Below are positions 1 to 7,167 of a stretch of 24,432 bases of DNA, piece by piece (position 1 is the first letter of the stretch; every line of letters begins with the position of its first letter). This stretch comes from DASZTU01 sp035547675. Lineage in GTDB: Bacteria > Pseudomonadota > Alphaproteobacteria > Rhizobiales > Devosiaceae. Location of the stretch: positions 1 to 24,432 of the forward strand of contig DASZUI010000026.1 in assembly GCA_035547675.1 (NCBI GenBank), given 5' to 3'. The position numbers and the translations under genes were made by a program. The notes beneath the pieces were generated by a model that saw only the letters and a list, made by a program, of their open reading frames with translations, made no database searches and was not told where the DNA came from.

Positions 1-359
1 CCGTCCATATGGCGCCTGGTGCCGCTGCCGCCCTGGCTGGCGAGGCCGTGCGGCTTGTTGAACACGTAGATCTCGTCGTCTTCGTAGAGGATCAGCGAGC
101 GCAGGAACGCGGCATCGGCCGCATTGGTCTTGACCTCGGCCCTGGCCACTGCCGCCTCGACCGGCGGAATGCGCACCTGCTGCCCGGCCGAAAGCCGCGT
201 GCTGGTCTTTACCCGCCCGCTATCGACCCTGACCTGTCCCGTACGGATGAGCTTCTGCAACGTGCCGAAGGAAACCTGCGGAAAATGCGCGCCGAACCAG
301 CGGTCGAGGCGCATCCCGTCTTCGTCGCGGGCGACGGTCTGGAGCCTGACCCCGCTCAC
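1..359 (-). CDS. rluC: RluC/RluD-family 23S rRNA pseudouridine synthase, N-terminal part (cut by window edge)
   Basis: This is the first 119 codons of a large-subunit rRNA pseudouridine synthase, which isomerises specific uridines in 23S rRNA. The N-terminal part reads as an S4 RNA-binding domain (RLDRWF near residue 17, then a stretch ending KLIRTGQVRVDSGRV). The start of the catalytic domain follows, with the family-typical EDDEIYVFNKPHGLASQGG at about residues 94-112. The catalytic aspartate motif lies beyond the window. The start is GTG at 359, whose bases overlap the crcB stop codon (GTGA overlap), so the two genes are translationally coupled. RluC is preferred over RluD because of context: crcB-rluC is a recurrent pair in Hyphomicrobiales (recalled, not checked). 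The exact modification site cannot be decided. Confidence 0.85.
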   Translation of the reverse strand, partial: MSGVRLQTVARDEDGMRLDRWFGAHFPQVSFGTLQKLIRTGQVRVDSGRVKTSTRLSAGQQVRIPPVEAAVARAEVKTNAADAAFLRSLILYEDDEIYVFNKPHGLASQGGSGTRRHMD

Positions 360-739
360 GCCACCCCCTGCCGCATGATCCACAGGCCCAGCCACAGCCC
401 CACGAATCCGATCACCACCGATCCCACCACATAGAACGCCGCCGGCATCATATCGCCCCGCTCGATCATGCTGATGGCATCCAGCGAGTAGGACGAAAAC
501 GTGGTGAACCCGCCGAGCACGCCCACGGCGAAGAAGAGCCGGGCCTCGTTCTGCCATGGCGGCAGCAGCCGCGCCATGAGGCCGACGAAGAGGCCCATGA
601 CCAGCGAGCCGACGATATTGATCAGCATGGTGCCCAGCGGGAACGAATCGCGCCAGAAGCTGCCGACGAAAATACCCGCGCCATAGCGCAGCACGGAACC
701 GATGGCGCCGCCGACAGCGACGAGCAAATAGGGAAGCAT
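356..739 (-). CDS. crcB: CrcB/Fluc fluoride ion channel
   Basis: A 127-residue inner-membrane protein of the Fluc family, which exports fluoride as a dual-topology dimer. Four hydrophobic segments are visible. Family motifs are GGAIGSVLRYGAG near residue 10, GTMLINIVGS near residue 36 (with the pore-lining Asn) and GVLGGFTTFSSYSLD near residue 73, the central sodium-site and phenylalanine-box region. Length matches the family. Its stop overlaps the GTG start of the downstream rluC-like gene. I looked upstream for a crcB-motif fluoride riboswitch and saw none. The ribosome binding site is weak. A LexA box lies about 70 bases upstream, but whether it affects this gene is unknown. Confidence 0.93.
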   Translation of the reverse strand: MLPYLLVAVGGAIGSVLRYGAGIFVGSFWRDSFPLGTMLINIVGSLVMGLFVGLMARLLPPWQNEARLFFAVGVLGGFTTFSSYSLDAISMIERGDMMPAAFYVVGSVVIGFVGLWLGLWIMRQGVA

Positions 740-809
740 AGACGAACCCGATTATTATCGTTCCCGCTTACGCTTCGCGAGACCGGAAGATCAAGCCGCT
801 GCGCCAAAT

Positions 810-824
810 GTTCTCTTTTTGTTC
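810..824. promoter_or_regulatory. LexA (SOS) box, GTTC-N7-GTTC
   Basis: The sequence GTTC-TCTTTTT-GTTC is an exact match to the alphaproteobacterial LexA operator (direct repeat GTTC-N7-GTTC, or GAAC-N7-GAAC on the other strand). It lies between divergent crcB and radA. On the plus strand a TTGAAC (825-830) abuts the box and could be a -35 element, but the matching -10 (TAGGCA, 848-853) is poor. The target is uncertain: radA, a recombination gene starting 214 bases downstream, is the biologically sensible candidate. Confidence 0.6.
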
Positions 825-900
825 TTGAACGGGCGACGAACTTCAGCTAGGCACAAAGAACCGCCCACCAGAGCAGAGCACGGGAATGCCCCGCTCGCAT

Positions 901-985
901 CGTCATTCCCGCGAAGGCGGGAATCCATCTTGCAACGGCACGGCGAGCGGGGTGGAGATGGATTCCCGCCTTCGCGGGAATGACG
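901..985. repeat. Inverted pair of dispersed palindromic repeats
   Basis: Two copies of a 30-base element (901-930 and 956-985) are exact reverse complements of each other, separated by 25 bases. Each copy contains its own hairpin: ATTCCCGC, a four-base loop, then GCGGGAAT. The pair can fold as two small hairpins or one long one. The same core recurs at 5686-5781, so it is a multi-copy family. Such elements are common between genes of Hyphomicrobiales and produce spurious peptides containing HSREGGNP or VIPAKAGIQ. The rest of the 740-1038 gap shows only the LexA box. Confidence 0.9.
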
Positions 986-1038
986 TCGGGGCGGGAGCAA
1001 GACGGTGCCCGCAAGAACAGAGACGCTGACGGGAAACC

Positions 1039-2442
1039 ATGGCCAAGGCGAAATCGAGCTTCATCTGCCAGTCCTGCGGGGCGGCCTATTCGCGCTGGCA
1101 GGGCCGTTGCGAGGCCTGCGGCGAATGGAACTCCATCGTCGAGGAACTGATCGATAGCGGCGTCGGCGCCGGGCCGAAATCAGCGATAGCCGGCGGCCGG
1201 CCGATCGAACTCGTCACGCTCGCGGGCGAGACGGAGAGCGCCGCCCGCGTCACGACCGGCATGGGCGAGCTCGACCGCGTCACCGGCGGCGGCTTCGACA
1301 TGGGCTCGGCGGTGCTGGTGGGCGGCGAACCGGGCATCGGCAAATCCACCCTGCTGCTGCAGGCCGCCGCCGCCCTCGCCCGGCAGGGCAAGCGCGTCGT
1401 CTATGTTTCGGGCGAAGAGGCGGTGGCCCAGGTCCGGCTGCGCGCGCAAAGGCTGGGGCTCGGCGATGCGCCGGTCGCGCTCGCCAGCGAAACCAGCGTC
1501 GAGACGATCCTCGCGACCCTGCAGCAGGGCGATGCGCCGCATCTGGTCATCATCGATTCCATCCAGACGCTCTGGACCGACCGGGTGGAGAGCGCGCCCG
1601 GCACGGTCACGCAGGTCAGGACCAGCGCGCAGGCGCTCACCCGTTTCGCCAAGCGTTCCGGCGCCGCGGTGGTGCTCGTCGGACACGTCACCAAGGATGG
1701 CCAGATCGCCGGCCCCCGCGTCGTCGAGCACATGGTCGACGCCGTGCTCTATTTCGAGGGCGATTCGAGCCATACCTTCCGCATCCTCCGCGGCGTCAAG
1801 AATCGCTATGGCGCGACCGACGAGATCGGCGTCTTCGAGATGACGACGCTGGGCCTCAGCGAAGTCGCCAACCCCTCCGCGCTCTTTCTCGACCAGCGCG
1901 ACGAGGGCGCCGCGGGCTCGGCGGTGTTTGCCGGCATGGAAGGCACGCGGCCGGTGCTGGTCGAAATCCAGGCGCTGGTTTCGCCTTCGCCGCTCGGCAC
2001 GCCGCGCCGTGCCGTCGTGGGCTGGGATTCGGCCCGGCTCTCCATGGTGCTCGCCGTTCTCGAAACCCGCTGCGGCGTCCGGATCGGCGCCAACGATATC
2101 TACCTCAATGTCGCCGGCGGGCTTAAAATCAACGAGCCGGCCGCCGATCTCGCCGTCGCGGCTGCCCTCATCTCCTCGCTGACCGGCGCGCCGCTGCCGC
2201 CCACCAGCGTCTATTTCGGCGAAATCTCGCTGGCCGGCGGCATCCGGCCCGTCGTGCACGCTGCGCTGCGCCTGCGCGAGGCCGAAAAGCTCGGCTTCAC
2301 CAATGCCGTCATGGGCCGGCTCGGCAATGGCGACCGGAATGGCGGGCTCGAGCTTACCGAATTCTCGAGCCTCGGCGAACTGGTGGGGCGGATCGCCGCA
2401 GAGCGGCCCGAGCGCGCGCCGGATCGGGAAGAGGCATTCTAG
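1039..2442 (+). CDS. radA: DNA repair protein RadA (Sms)
   Basis: A 467-residue RadA, a RecA-related ATPase that drives branch migration of recombination intermediates in the cytoplasm. Domains in order: a four-cysteine zinc finger (C10, C13, C24, C27); the ATPase core with Walker A GEPGIGKST at about 96-104 and Walker B VIIDSIQTL; the RadA signature KNRYG near residue 254; and a C-terminal Lon-protease-like domain with the conserved VNVAGG-type stretch (LNVAGGLKINEPAADLAVAAAL). Length is normal (E. coli about 460). The ATG is preceded by GACGGGAAACC, an acceptable ribosome binding site. It leads a plus-strand run with cvpA, purF and an SDR gene, though 212 bases separate it from cvpA. The upstream LexA box at 810-824 may place it under SOS control. 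Confidence 0.97.
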   Translation: MAKAKSSFICQSCGAAYSRWQGRCEACGEWNSIVEELIDSGVGAGPKSAIAGGRPIELVTLAGETESAARVTTGMGELDRVTGGGFDMGSAVLVGGEPGIGKSTLLLQAAAALARQGKRVVYVSGEEAVAQVRLRAQRLGLGDAPVALASETSVETILATLQQGDAPHLVIIDSIQTLWTDRVESAPGTVTQVRTSAQALTRFAKRSGAAVVLVGHVTKDGQIAGPRVVEHMVDAVLYFEGDSSHTFRILRGVKNRYGATDEIGVFEMTTLGLSEVANPSALFLDQRDEGAAGSAVFAGMEGTRPVLVEIQALVSPSPLGTPRRAVVGWDSARLSMVLAVLETRCGVRIGANDIYLNVAGGLKINEPAADLAVAAALISSLTGAPLPPTSVYFGEISLAGGIRPVVHAALRLREAEKLGFTNAVMGRLGNGDRNGGLELTEFSSLGELVGRIAAERPERAPDREEAF

Positions 2443-2654
2443 CGCCGATAATTGTTGCCAGTGCAGTCACGGCACGACGTCGGCCCGCAACGCCGCCATT
2501 CCCGCCAAGGCGGACGAGACAAGGTTGCGTCCCGTTCCGGAGATATTTTGTCGCGGAACAGGGCACATCTGCTGTGGGAGGCGTGGCCGGCCGCTTCACT
2601 TATTTGGGAGAAGCGGCTAAACGAATTCGACCTTTCGCGCGACATGTGTGGACC

Positions 2655-3350
2655 ATGCTCACTGCCTTTGACGTCGGCTTCGGGCTTCTTCTCCTGATCT
2701 CGGCGATTCTTGCCACGGCCCGCGGCTTGACCCGCGAAGTTCTATCGCTGGTCACCTGGCTCGGTTCGGCGGCGCTGGCCGCCTATATGTACTTCAAGCA
2801 CCCCGAGATCGCCCGGGCCTATATCAAGGACCCGCTGGTCGCCGATATCGCGACGGTCGCGGTCACCTTCATCGTCGCGCTGGTGATCCTCCACCTCATC
2901 ACCATGCGCATCGCCGATTTCGTGGTCGACAGCCGCATCGGCGCGCTGGATCGCACGCTCGGCTTCATCTTCGGCATATTGCGCGGCGTGGTAATCGCCG
3001 TCGTCGTGGTGATCTTCGGGCTCTGGCTCTATTCCGACCCGACCAAGCTGCCGGACTGGGCGAGCGAATCCAAATCGCTGCCCCTGCTCCGCAATCTCGG
3101 CGACGAGCTGATCGCCGCCCTGCCGCCCAATCTCGAGGAACAGGTCAATAATCTCCTGAAGCGCGGCGCCAACGGTGCTCCCGCGGAAACCGGCGGGGAC
3201 GAGACCGGCGACAACACCGACGCTTCGCCCAACGACACGACGCCGGGCCCCGAAGCGGCGCCGGCCGCCCCTGACGCGGTGCCGGCCACGCCCGGCCCCG
3301 CGCAGCCTGCCGCTCCGGCGCCGGCGGCCCCCGCCAATTCCGGCGCCTGA
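2655..3350 (+). CDS. cvpA: CvpA family membrane protein with Pro/Ala-rich tail
   Basis: A 231-residue CvpA-family inner-membrane protein. The family is named from colicin V production in E. coli, and its molecular role is not settled. About four hydrophobic segments fill residues 1-140, including the family-typical opening LTAFDVGFGLLLLISAILA and the LGFIFGILRGVVIAVVVVI segment. The last 60 or so residues are a low-complexity tail of proline, alanine and glycine, probably periplasmic or disordered. I chose ATG 2655 because the family begins at MLTAFD; the open frame extends upstream to a GTG at 2574 with no recognisable sequence. Position just before purF is the conserved alphaproteobacterial order radA-cvpA-purF. 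Confidence 0.9.
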   Translation: MLTAFDVGFGLLLLISAILATARGLTREVLSLVTWLGSAALAAYMYFKHPEIARAYIKDPLVADIATVAVTFIVALVILHLITMRIADFVVDSRIGALDRTLGFIFGILRGVVIAVVVVIFGLWLYSDPTKLPDWASESKSLPLLRNLGDELIAALPPNLEEQVNNLLKRGANGAPAETGGDETGDNTDASPNDTTPGPEAAPAAPDAVPATPGPAQPAAPAPAAPANSGA

Positions 3351-3450
3351 GGCAGTTTGCGGGCCCATATTGCGGTTCCGTGACCCTGGCGGGGTTGATT
3401 TGCCGGCCTCGAGGGTCAACATTGCGCGCAAGCGGGAGGCGGGCCACTCG

Positions 3451-4944
3451 ATGCAAGATTCAGCGCAAGATTCAGCGAACGATCTCGACGGCGACACGCT
3501 GCGCGAGGAGTGCGGGGTTTTCGGCATACTCGGGCATTCCGAGGCCTCGACCCTCGTCGCGCTGGGTCTGCATGCCCTGCAACATCGCGGACAGGAGGCA
3601 GCCGGAATCGTCTCCTTCGACGGTGCGCGCTTTCATTCCGAGCGCCATCTGGGCCTGGTGGGCGACCATTACACCGATCCGCAATTGCTGGCTCGGCTGC
3701 CCGGCAGCATGGCCATGGGTCATGTCCGCTATTCGACGACCGGCGAAACCATCCTGCGTAATGTGCAGCCGCTCTTCGCCGAGCTGGCCGTAGGCGGTAT
3801 CGCCATCGCCCATAACGGCAATTTCACCAATGGCCTGACGCTCCGGCGCAAGCTCATCGCCGATGGCGCCATCTGCCAATCGACCTCGGATACCGAGGTC
3901 GTGCTGCATCTGATAGCCCGCTCGCGCCGGCAGAGCTCGTCCGAGCGCTTCATGGATGCGATCCGCCATCTCGAGGGTGCCTTCTCGCTGGTCGCCATGA
4001 CGCGGACCAAGCTGATCGGCGCCCGCGATCCCAATGGGATTCGCCCGCTCGTGCTGGGCGAACTCGACGGCAAGCCGATCTTCGCCTCCGAGACCTGCGC
4101 GCTCGACATCATCGGCGCCAAATTCGTCCGCGACGTCGAGAATGGCGAGGTGGTGGTCTGCGAGATCCAGCCGGACGGCCGCATCACCATCGATTCGCAC
4201 CACCCCTTTCCGCCGCGCCGCGAACGCATCTGCCTGTTCGAATATGTCTATTTCGCCCGGCCGGATTCGATCGTCGCCGGCCGCAGCGTCTATGGCGTGC
4301 GCAAGCGTTCCGGCGCCAATCTCGCCCGCGAATGCCCGGTCGAGGCGGATGTCGTGGTGCCGGTCCCCGATGGCGGTACGCCCGCCGCGATCGGCTTTGC
4401 CCAGGCCTCGGGCATTCCCTTCGAGCTCGGCATCATCCGCAACCATTATGTGGGGCGGACCTTCATCGAGCCGACGCAGCAGATCCGCGCCTTCGGCGTC
4501 AAGCTCAAGCATTCGGCCAATCGCGAGGAGATCGCCGGCAAGCGCGTCGTGCTGGTCGACGATTCGATCGTGCGCGGCACGACCTCGCTCAAGCTCGTGC
4601 AGATGGTGCGCGACGCCGGCGCCAGCGAGGTGCATCTCAGGGTAGCGAGCCCGATGATCACCCATTCCGACTATTATGGCATCGATACGCCCGATCCGGA
4701 CAAGCTCCTCGCCAATCAATATTCGGCGGTGGAAGACATGTGCCGCTTCATCGGCGCGGACTCGCTCGGCTTCCTGTCGATCGACGGCCTCTACGACGCG
4801 GTGGGCGGCGAGCCGCGCAACAATCTCGCCCCGCAATTCACCGATCATTACTTCACCGGCGACTATCCCACGGCTCTGACCGATCTGGACGGCCGGCACG
4901 CAAACGAGCCCAAGACCATTTCGCTGCTGCGCGAGGCCGGCTGA
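3451..4944 (+). CDS. purF: Amidophosphoribosyltransferase PurF
   Basis: A 497-residue glutamine PRPP amidotransferase that catalyses the first committed step of purine synthesis. A 20-residue propeptide precedes the catalytic nucleophile Cys21 (ECGVFGI), which becomes N-terminal on processing. The N-terminal nucleophile glutaminase domain (HNGNFTNG, STSDTEV) is followed by a type I phosphoribosyltransferase domain with the PRPP loop VVLVDDSIVRGTT at about 366-378. ATG 3451 is preceded by GGGAGG 12 bases upstream; the open frame runs further upstream through cvpA but without conserved sequence. A weak promoter-like pair (TTGATT at 3395, AACATT at 3418) lies in the 100-base gap after cvpA. Sites that are iron-sulfur cysteines in the Bacillus-type enzyme read SDYYGID (406-412) and DHYFTGD (465-471), so the cluster is probably absent. 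Confidence 0.97.
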   Translation: MQDSAQDSANDLDGDTLREECGVFGILGHSEASTLVALGLHALQHRGQEAAGIVSFDGARFHSERHLGLVGDHYTDPQLLARLPGSMAMGHVRYSTTGETILRNVQPLFAELAVGGIAIAHNGNFTNGLTLRRKLIADGAICQSTSDTEVVLHLIARSRRQSSSERFMDAIRHLEGAFSLVAMTRTKLIGARDPNGIRPLVLGELDGKPIFASETCALDIIGAKFVRDVENGEVVVCEIQPDGRITIDSHHPFPPRRERICLFEYVYFARPDSIVAGRSVYGVRKRSGANLARECPVEADVVVPVPDGGTPAAIGFAQASGIPFELGIIRNHYVGRTFIEPTQQIRAFGVKLKHSANREEIAGKRVVLVDDSIVRGTTSLKLVQMVRDAGASEVHLRVASPMITHSDYYGIDTPDPDKLLANQYSAVEDMCRFIGADSLGFLSIDGLYDAVGGEPRNNLAPQFTDHYFTGDYPTALTDLDGRHANEPKTISLLREAG

Positions 4945-4947
4945 CTA

Positions 4948-5682
4948 ATGACGATTGAACATCAACTGGCCGGCAAGGTGGTGCTGGTGACCGGCGCCTC
5001 CCGCGGCATAGGCTATGCCGCCGCCAAGGAAGCCGCCCGCCGCGGCGCCCATGTCGTCGCCATCGCCCGTACCGTGGGCGGCCTCGAAGAACTCGACGAC
5101 GAAATCCAGGAACTGGGCTCGACGGCAACTCTTGTGCCGCTCGACCTGCGCGACGGCGACGCCATCGACCGGCTGGGCGCCGCGATTTTCGAGCGCTGGG
5201 GGGCGCTGGACGGGCTCATCGCCAATGCCGGTGCGCTTGGCACGCTGAGCCCCGTGCCGCATCTTGCGCCCGAGGATTTCGACAATGTCTTCAAGATCAA
5301 CGTCACGGCCAATTTCCGGCTGATCCGGGCGACGGACCTGCTGCTGCGGCAGGCGGCCGCCGGCCGCGCCGTCTTCGTCACCTCCGGCGCCGCGCGCTCG
5401 GCCCGCCCCTATTGGGGACTCTATGCCGCGAGCAAGGCGGCGCTCGAGGCCCTGGTCAAGAGTTATGCCGGCGAGATGAAGACCACCAATGTCTGCGCCA
5501 ATGTCTTCGATCCCGGCGCCGTGCGCACCGGCATGCGGGCCCGCGCCTTTCCCGGCGAGGACCCCGAAACCCTGCCGACTCCCGCCGAGATCGCCCCACG
5601 CCTCGTCGATATGATCGCCGCCACTTTCACGGAAACCGGCGTCCGGCTCCGGCGCGAAACCGGCGAGATCGCCGCGCTGTAG
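4948..5682 (+). CDS. Short-chain dehydrogenase/reductase (SDR) family oxidoreductase
   Basis: A 244-residue classical SDR with a Rossmann fold. The cofactor motif TGASRGIG is at residues 15-22, NAGALG follows the central strand, and the catalytic triad is Ser146, Tyr159 and Lys163 (YAASK). Arg19 after the glycine motif and the ARTVGG region at the end of strand 2 fit NADP(H) preference, but this is an inference. The substrate cannot be predicted. It begins three bases after the purF stop, so it is almost certainly co-transcribed with purF. The same purF-SDR adjacency is recalled from other Hyphomicrobiales. The gene ends just before an inverted repeat pair that probably terminates transcription from both sides. 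Confidence 0.9.
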   Translation: MTIEHQLAGKVVLVTGASRGIGYAAAKEAARRGAHVVAIARTVGGLEELDDEIQELGSTATLVPLDLRDGDAIDRLGAAIFERWGALDGLIANAGALGTLSPVPHLAPEDFDNVFKINVTANFRLIRATDLLLRQAAAGRAVFVTSGAARSARPYWGLYAASKAALEALVKSYAGEMKTTNVCANVFDPGAVRTGMRARAFPGEDPETLPTPAEIAPRLVDMIAATFTETGVRLRRETGEIAAL

Positions 5683-5685
5683 CTT

Positions 5686-5781
5686 AAACTGGATTCCCGC
5701 CTTCGCGGGAATGATGTGGTGGGTGTGGCACCGCATTGCCCCGCCACGGACGTCATTCCCGCGAAGGCGGGAATCCAGTTT
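5686..5781. repeat. Inverted pair of dispersed palindromic repeats between convergent genes
   Basis: Copies at 5686-5716 and 5751-5781 are reverse complements with one mismatch, each containing the ATTCCCGC/GCGGGAAT hairpin, separated by 34 bases. The same family occurs at 901-985. The pair fills almost the whole gap between the convergent SDR and CBS-protein genes and sits right after both stop codons, so it could act as a bidirectional transcription terminator. Confidence 0.88.
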
Positions 5782-5787
5782 TTCTTC

Positions 5788-7080
5788 CTACACCCGCGCC
5801 ACCAGCACCTTGTCGATGCGTCGTCCGTCGAGCTCCATCACCTCGAAACGGTAATGGCCCCGCTTGAAGGTCTCGCCCACCTTGGGCAGATGGTTGAGCT
5901 CGGCCAGAACGAAGCCCGCCACCGTTTCGAATTTGTGGTCGCGCGGAATCGGCACGCCGAGCTTGTCGGAAAACTCGTCCGCCGGCATCCAGCCGGAAAC
6001 CACCCAGCTCTTGTCCTCGCGCGCCACGAAGGCCGGCTCGCTCCCCTCCTCCTCGCGGAAGGCGCCGGTGATCGCCTCGAGCACGTCGCCGGGCGTGATG
6101 ATCCCTTCGAAATGCCCGTATTCGTCGAAGACCAGCGCCATATGCACCAGCGAGCCGCGGATGGCGCGCAGCACGGCGAGCGCATCGGAGCGGTCCATCA
6201 CCACCGGCGCCTGCTTTACCAGCGCGCGAGGGTCGATCTCGCGCCCCGTGGCCAGCACCTCGACGAGGTCCTTGAGCTCGACGACGCCGATGATCTGGTC
6301 GGGATCGTCCCCGTCCTGCACCGGCAGCGTCGAGCGATGCGTCTCCCGCAACTGCTTGAGGATCGTCTCCACGGGCTCCGACAGATCGATGAATTCGACA
6401 TCGCGGCGCGGCGTCATCAGGCCGCGGGCGGAGCGGTCGGCAAGCCGCATCACGCCCGAAATCATGTTCTTTTCGTCGCTTTCGAGCACGCCGGCGCTCT
6501 CGGCTTCGGCGATGATCGTCTTGACCTCCTCGTCCGTCACATGCTCGCCGGTGTCGCCTCGCTCGCCCAGCAGGGCGAGCACGAGCTGGCCCGAGACATC
6601 GAGCACCCAGACAATGGGCGCCGCGACCAGCGCCACGAAGGCCATGATCGGCGCCACGCGCGCCGCGATCCGCTCGGGATGGCGCAAGGCCAGTTGCTTG
6701 GGCACCAGCTCGCCGATCACCAGCGACACATAGGTGACGATGACGACGACGATGCCGACGCCCAGGGGACCGGCCACGCTGCCCGCCACGCCCGCCGACG
6801 CCAGGTATTCGGCCAGCCGATCGCCGAGCGTTGCGCCCGAAAACGCGCCTTCCACCACGCCGACCAGCGTGATGCCGGTCTGCACCGAGGAGATGAACTT
6901 GCCGGGATCGCCCGCGAGCCGCGCAGCCGTATTGGCGCCCTTGTGTCCCTCGGCCGCGAGGAGCTTCAGCCGCGCCGGCCGCGCCGACACCACCGCCAGC
7001 TCGGACATGGCGAGAAATCCGTTGAGCAGGATCAGCGCGATGATGGCGACGATTTCGAGGATCAAGCCAGAATTATCCAT
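5788..7080 (-). CDS. HlyC/CorC (CNNM-CBS) family membrane transporter or regulator
   Basis: A 430-residue hemolysin-family protein. Residues 1 to about 190 form a CNNM (DUF21) membrane domain with about four hydrophobic segments, including LILEIVAIIALILLNGFLAM at the start. Two CBS domains lie at about 205-325 (MTPRRDVEFIDL, then a second with VHMALVFDEYGHFEGIITPGDVLEAITG, the strongest signature). A C-terminal CorC_HlyC domain follows. Members are implicated in magnesium or cobalt transport or resistance; the name hemolysin is historical and does not imply toxin activity. A possible promoter is at 7109-7137 and the gene may also be read from the der transcript. Its 3' end meets the repeat pair at 5686-5781. 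Confidence 0.92.
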   Translation of the reverse strand: MDNSGLILEIVAIIALILLNGFLAMSELAVVSARPARLKLLAAEGHKGANTAARLAGDPGKFISSVQTGITLVGVVEGAFSGATLGDRLAEYLASAGVAGSVAGPLGVGIVVVIVTYVSLVIGELVPKQLALRHPERIAARVAPIMAFVALVAAPIVWVLDVSGQLVLALLGERGDTGEHVTDEEVKTIIAEAESAGVLESDEKNMISGVMRLADRSARGLMTPRRDVEFIDLSEPVETILKQLRETHRSTLPVQDGDDPDQIIGVVELKDLVEVLATGREIDPRALVKQAPVVMDRSDALAVLRAIRGSLVHMALVFDEYGHFEGIITPGDVLEAITGAFREEEGSEPAFVAREDKSWVVSGWMPADEFSDKLGVPIPRDHKFETVAGFVLAELNHLPKVGETFKRGHYRFEVMELDGRRIDKVLVARV

Positions 7081-7108
7081 TGCACCCGCGCCCCTGAGGG
7101 TCCGCCGA

Positions 7109-7137
7109 GATATATTGGCCGATCGCGCGAACTTGAA
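7109..7137 (-). promoter_or_regulatory. Possible promoter for the CBS-domain gene
   Basis: Reading the minus strand, TTCAAG (7137-7132) and TATATC (7114-7109) are spaced by 17 bases, 29 bases before the ATG at 7080. The match to sigma-70-type consensus is only moderate. Confidence 0.3.
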
Positions 7138-7167
7138 GGGCCGGAGGCTGCCGAAGTGCCGGACGGC

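Noticed and set aside
740..860. Possible fluoride riboswitch upstream of crcB
   Set aside because: The conserved pseudoknot segments of the crcB RNA motif could not be found in the minus-strand leader.
791..1000. Short minus-strand frame with HSREGGNP-like sequence
   Set aside because: Translated palindromic repeat DNA, a known source of false peptides; no ribosome binding site or other support.
2491..2515. CCGCCAAGGCGG hairpin in the radA-cvpA gap as a terminator or repeat copy
   Set aside because: It resembles a decayed copy of the ATTCCCGC repeat, but the stem is short and lacks a T tract, so no function was assigned.
3472..4899. 475-codon minus-strand open frame opposite purF
   Set aside because: Complement of a certain gene in a GC-rich genome; composition without recognisable motifs. 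The same applies to the antisense frames at 1180-2259 and 14291-15577.
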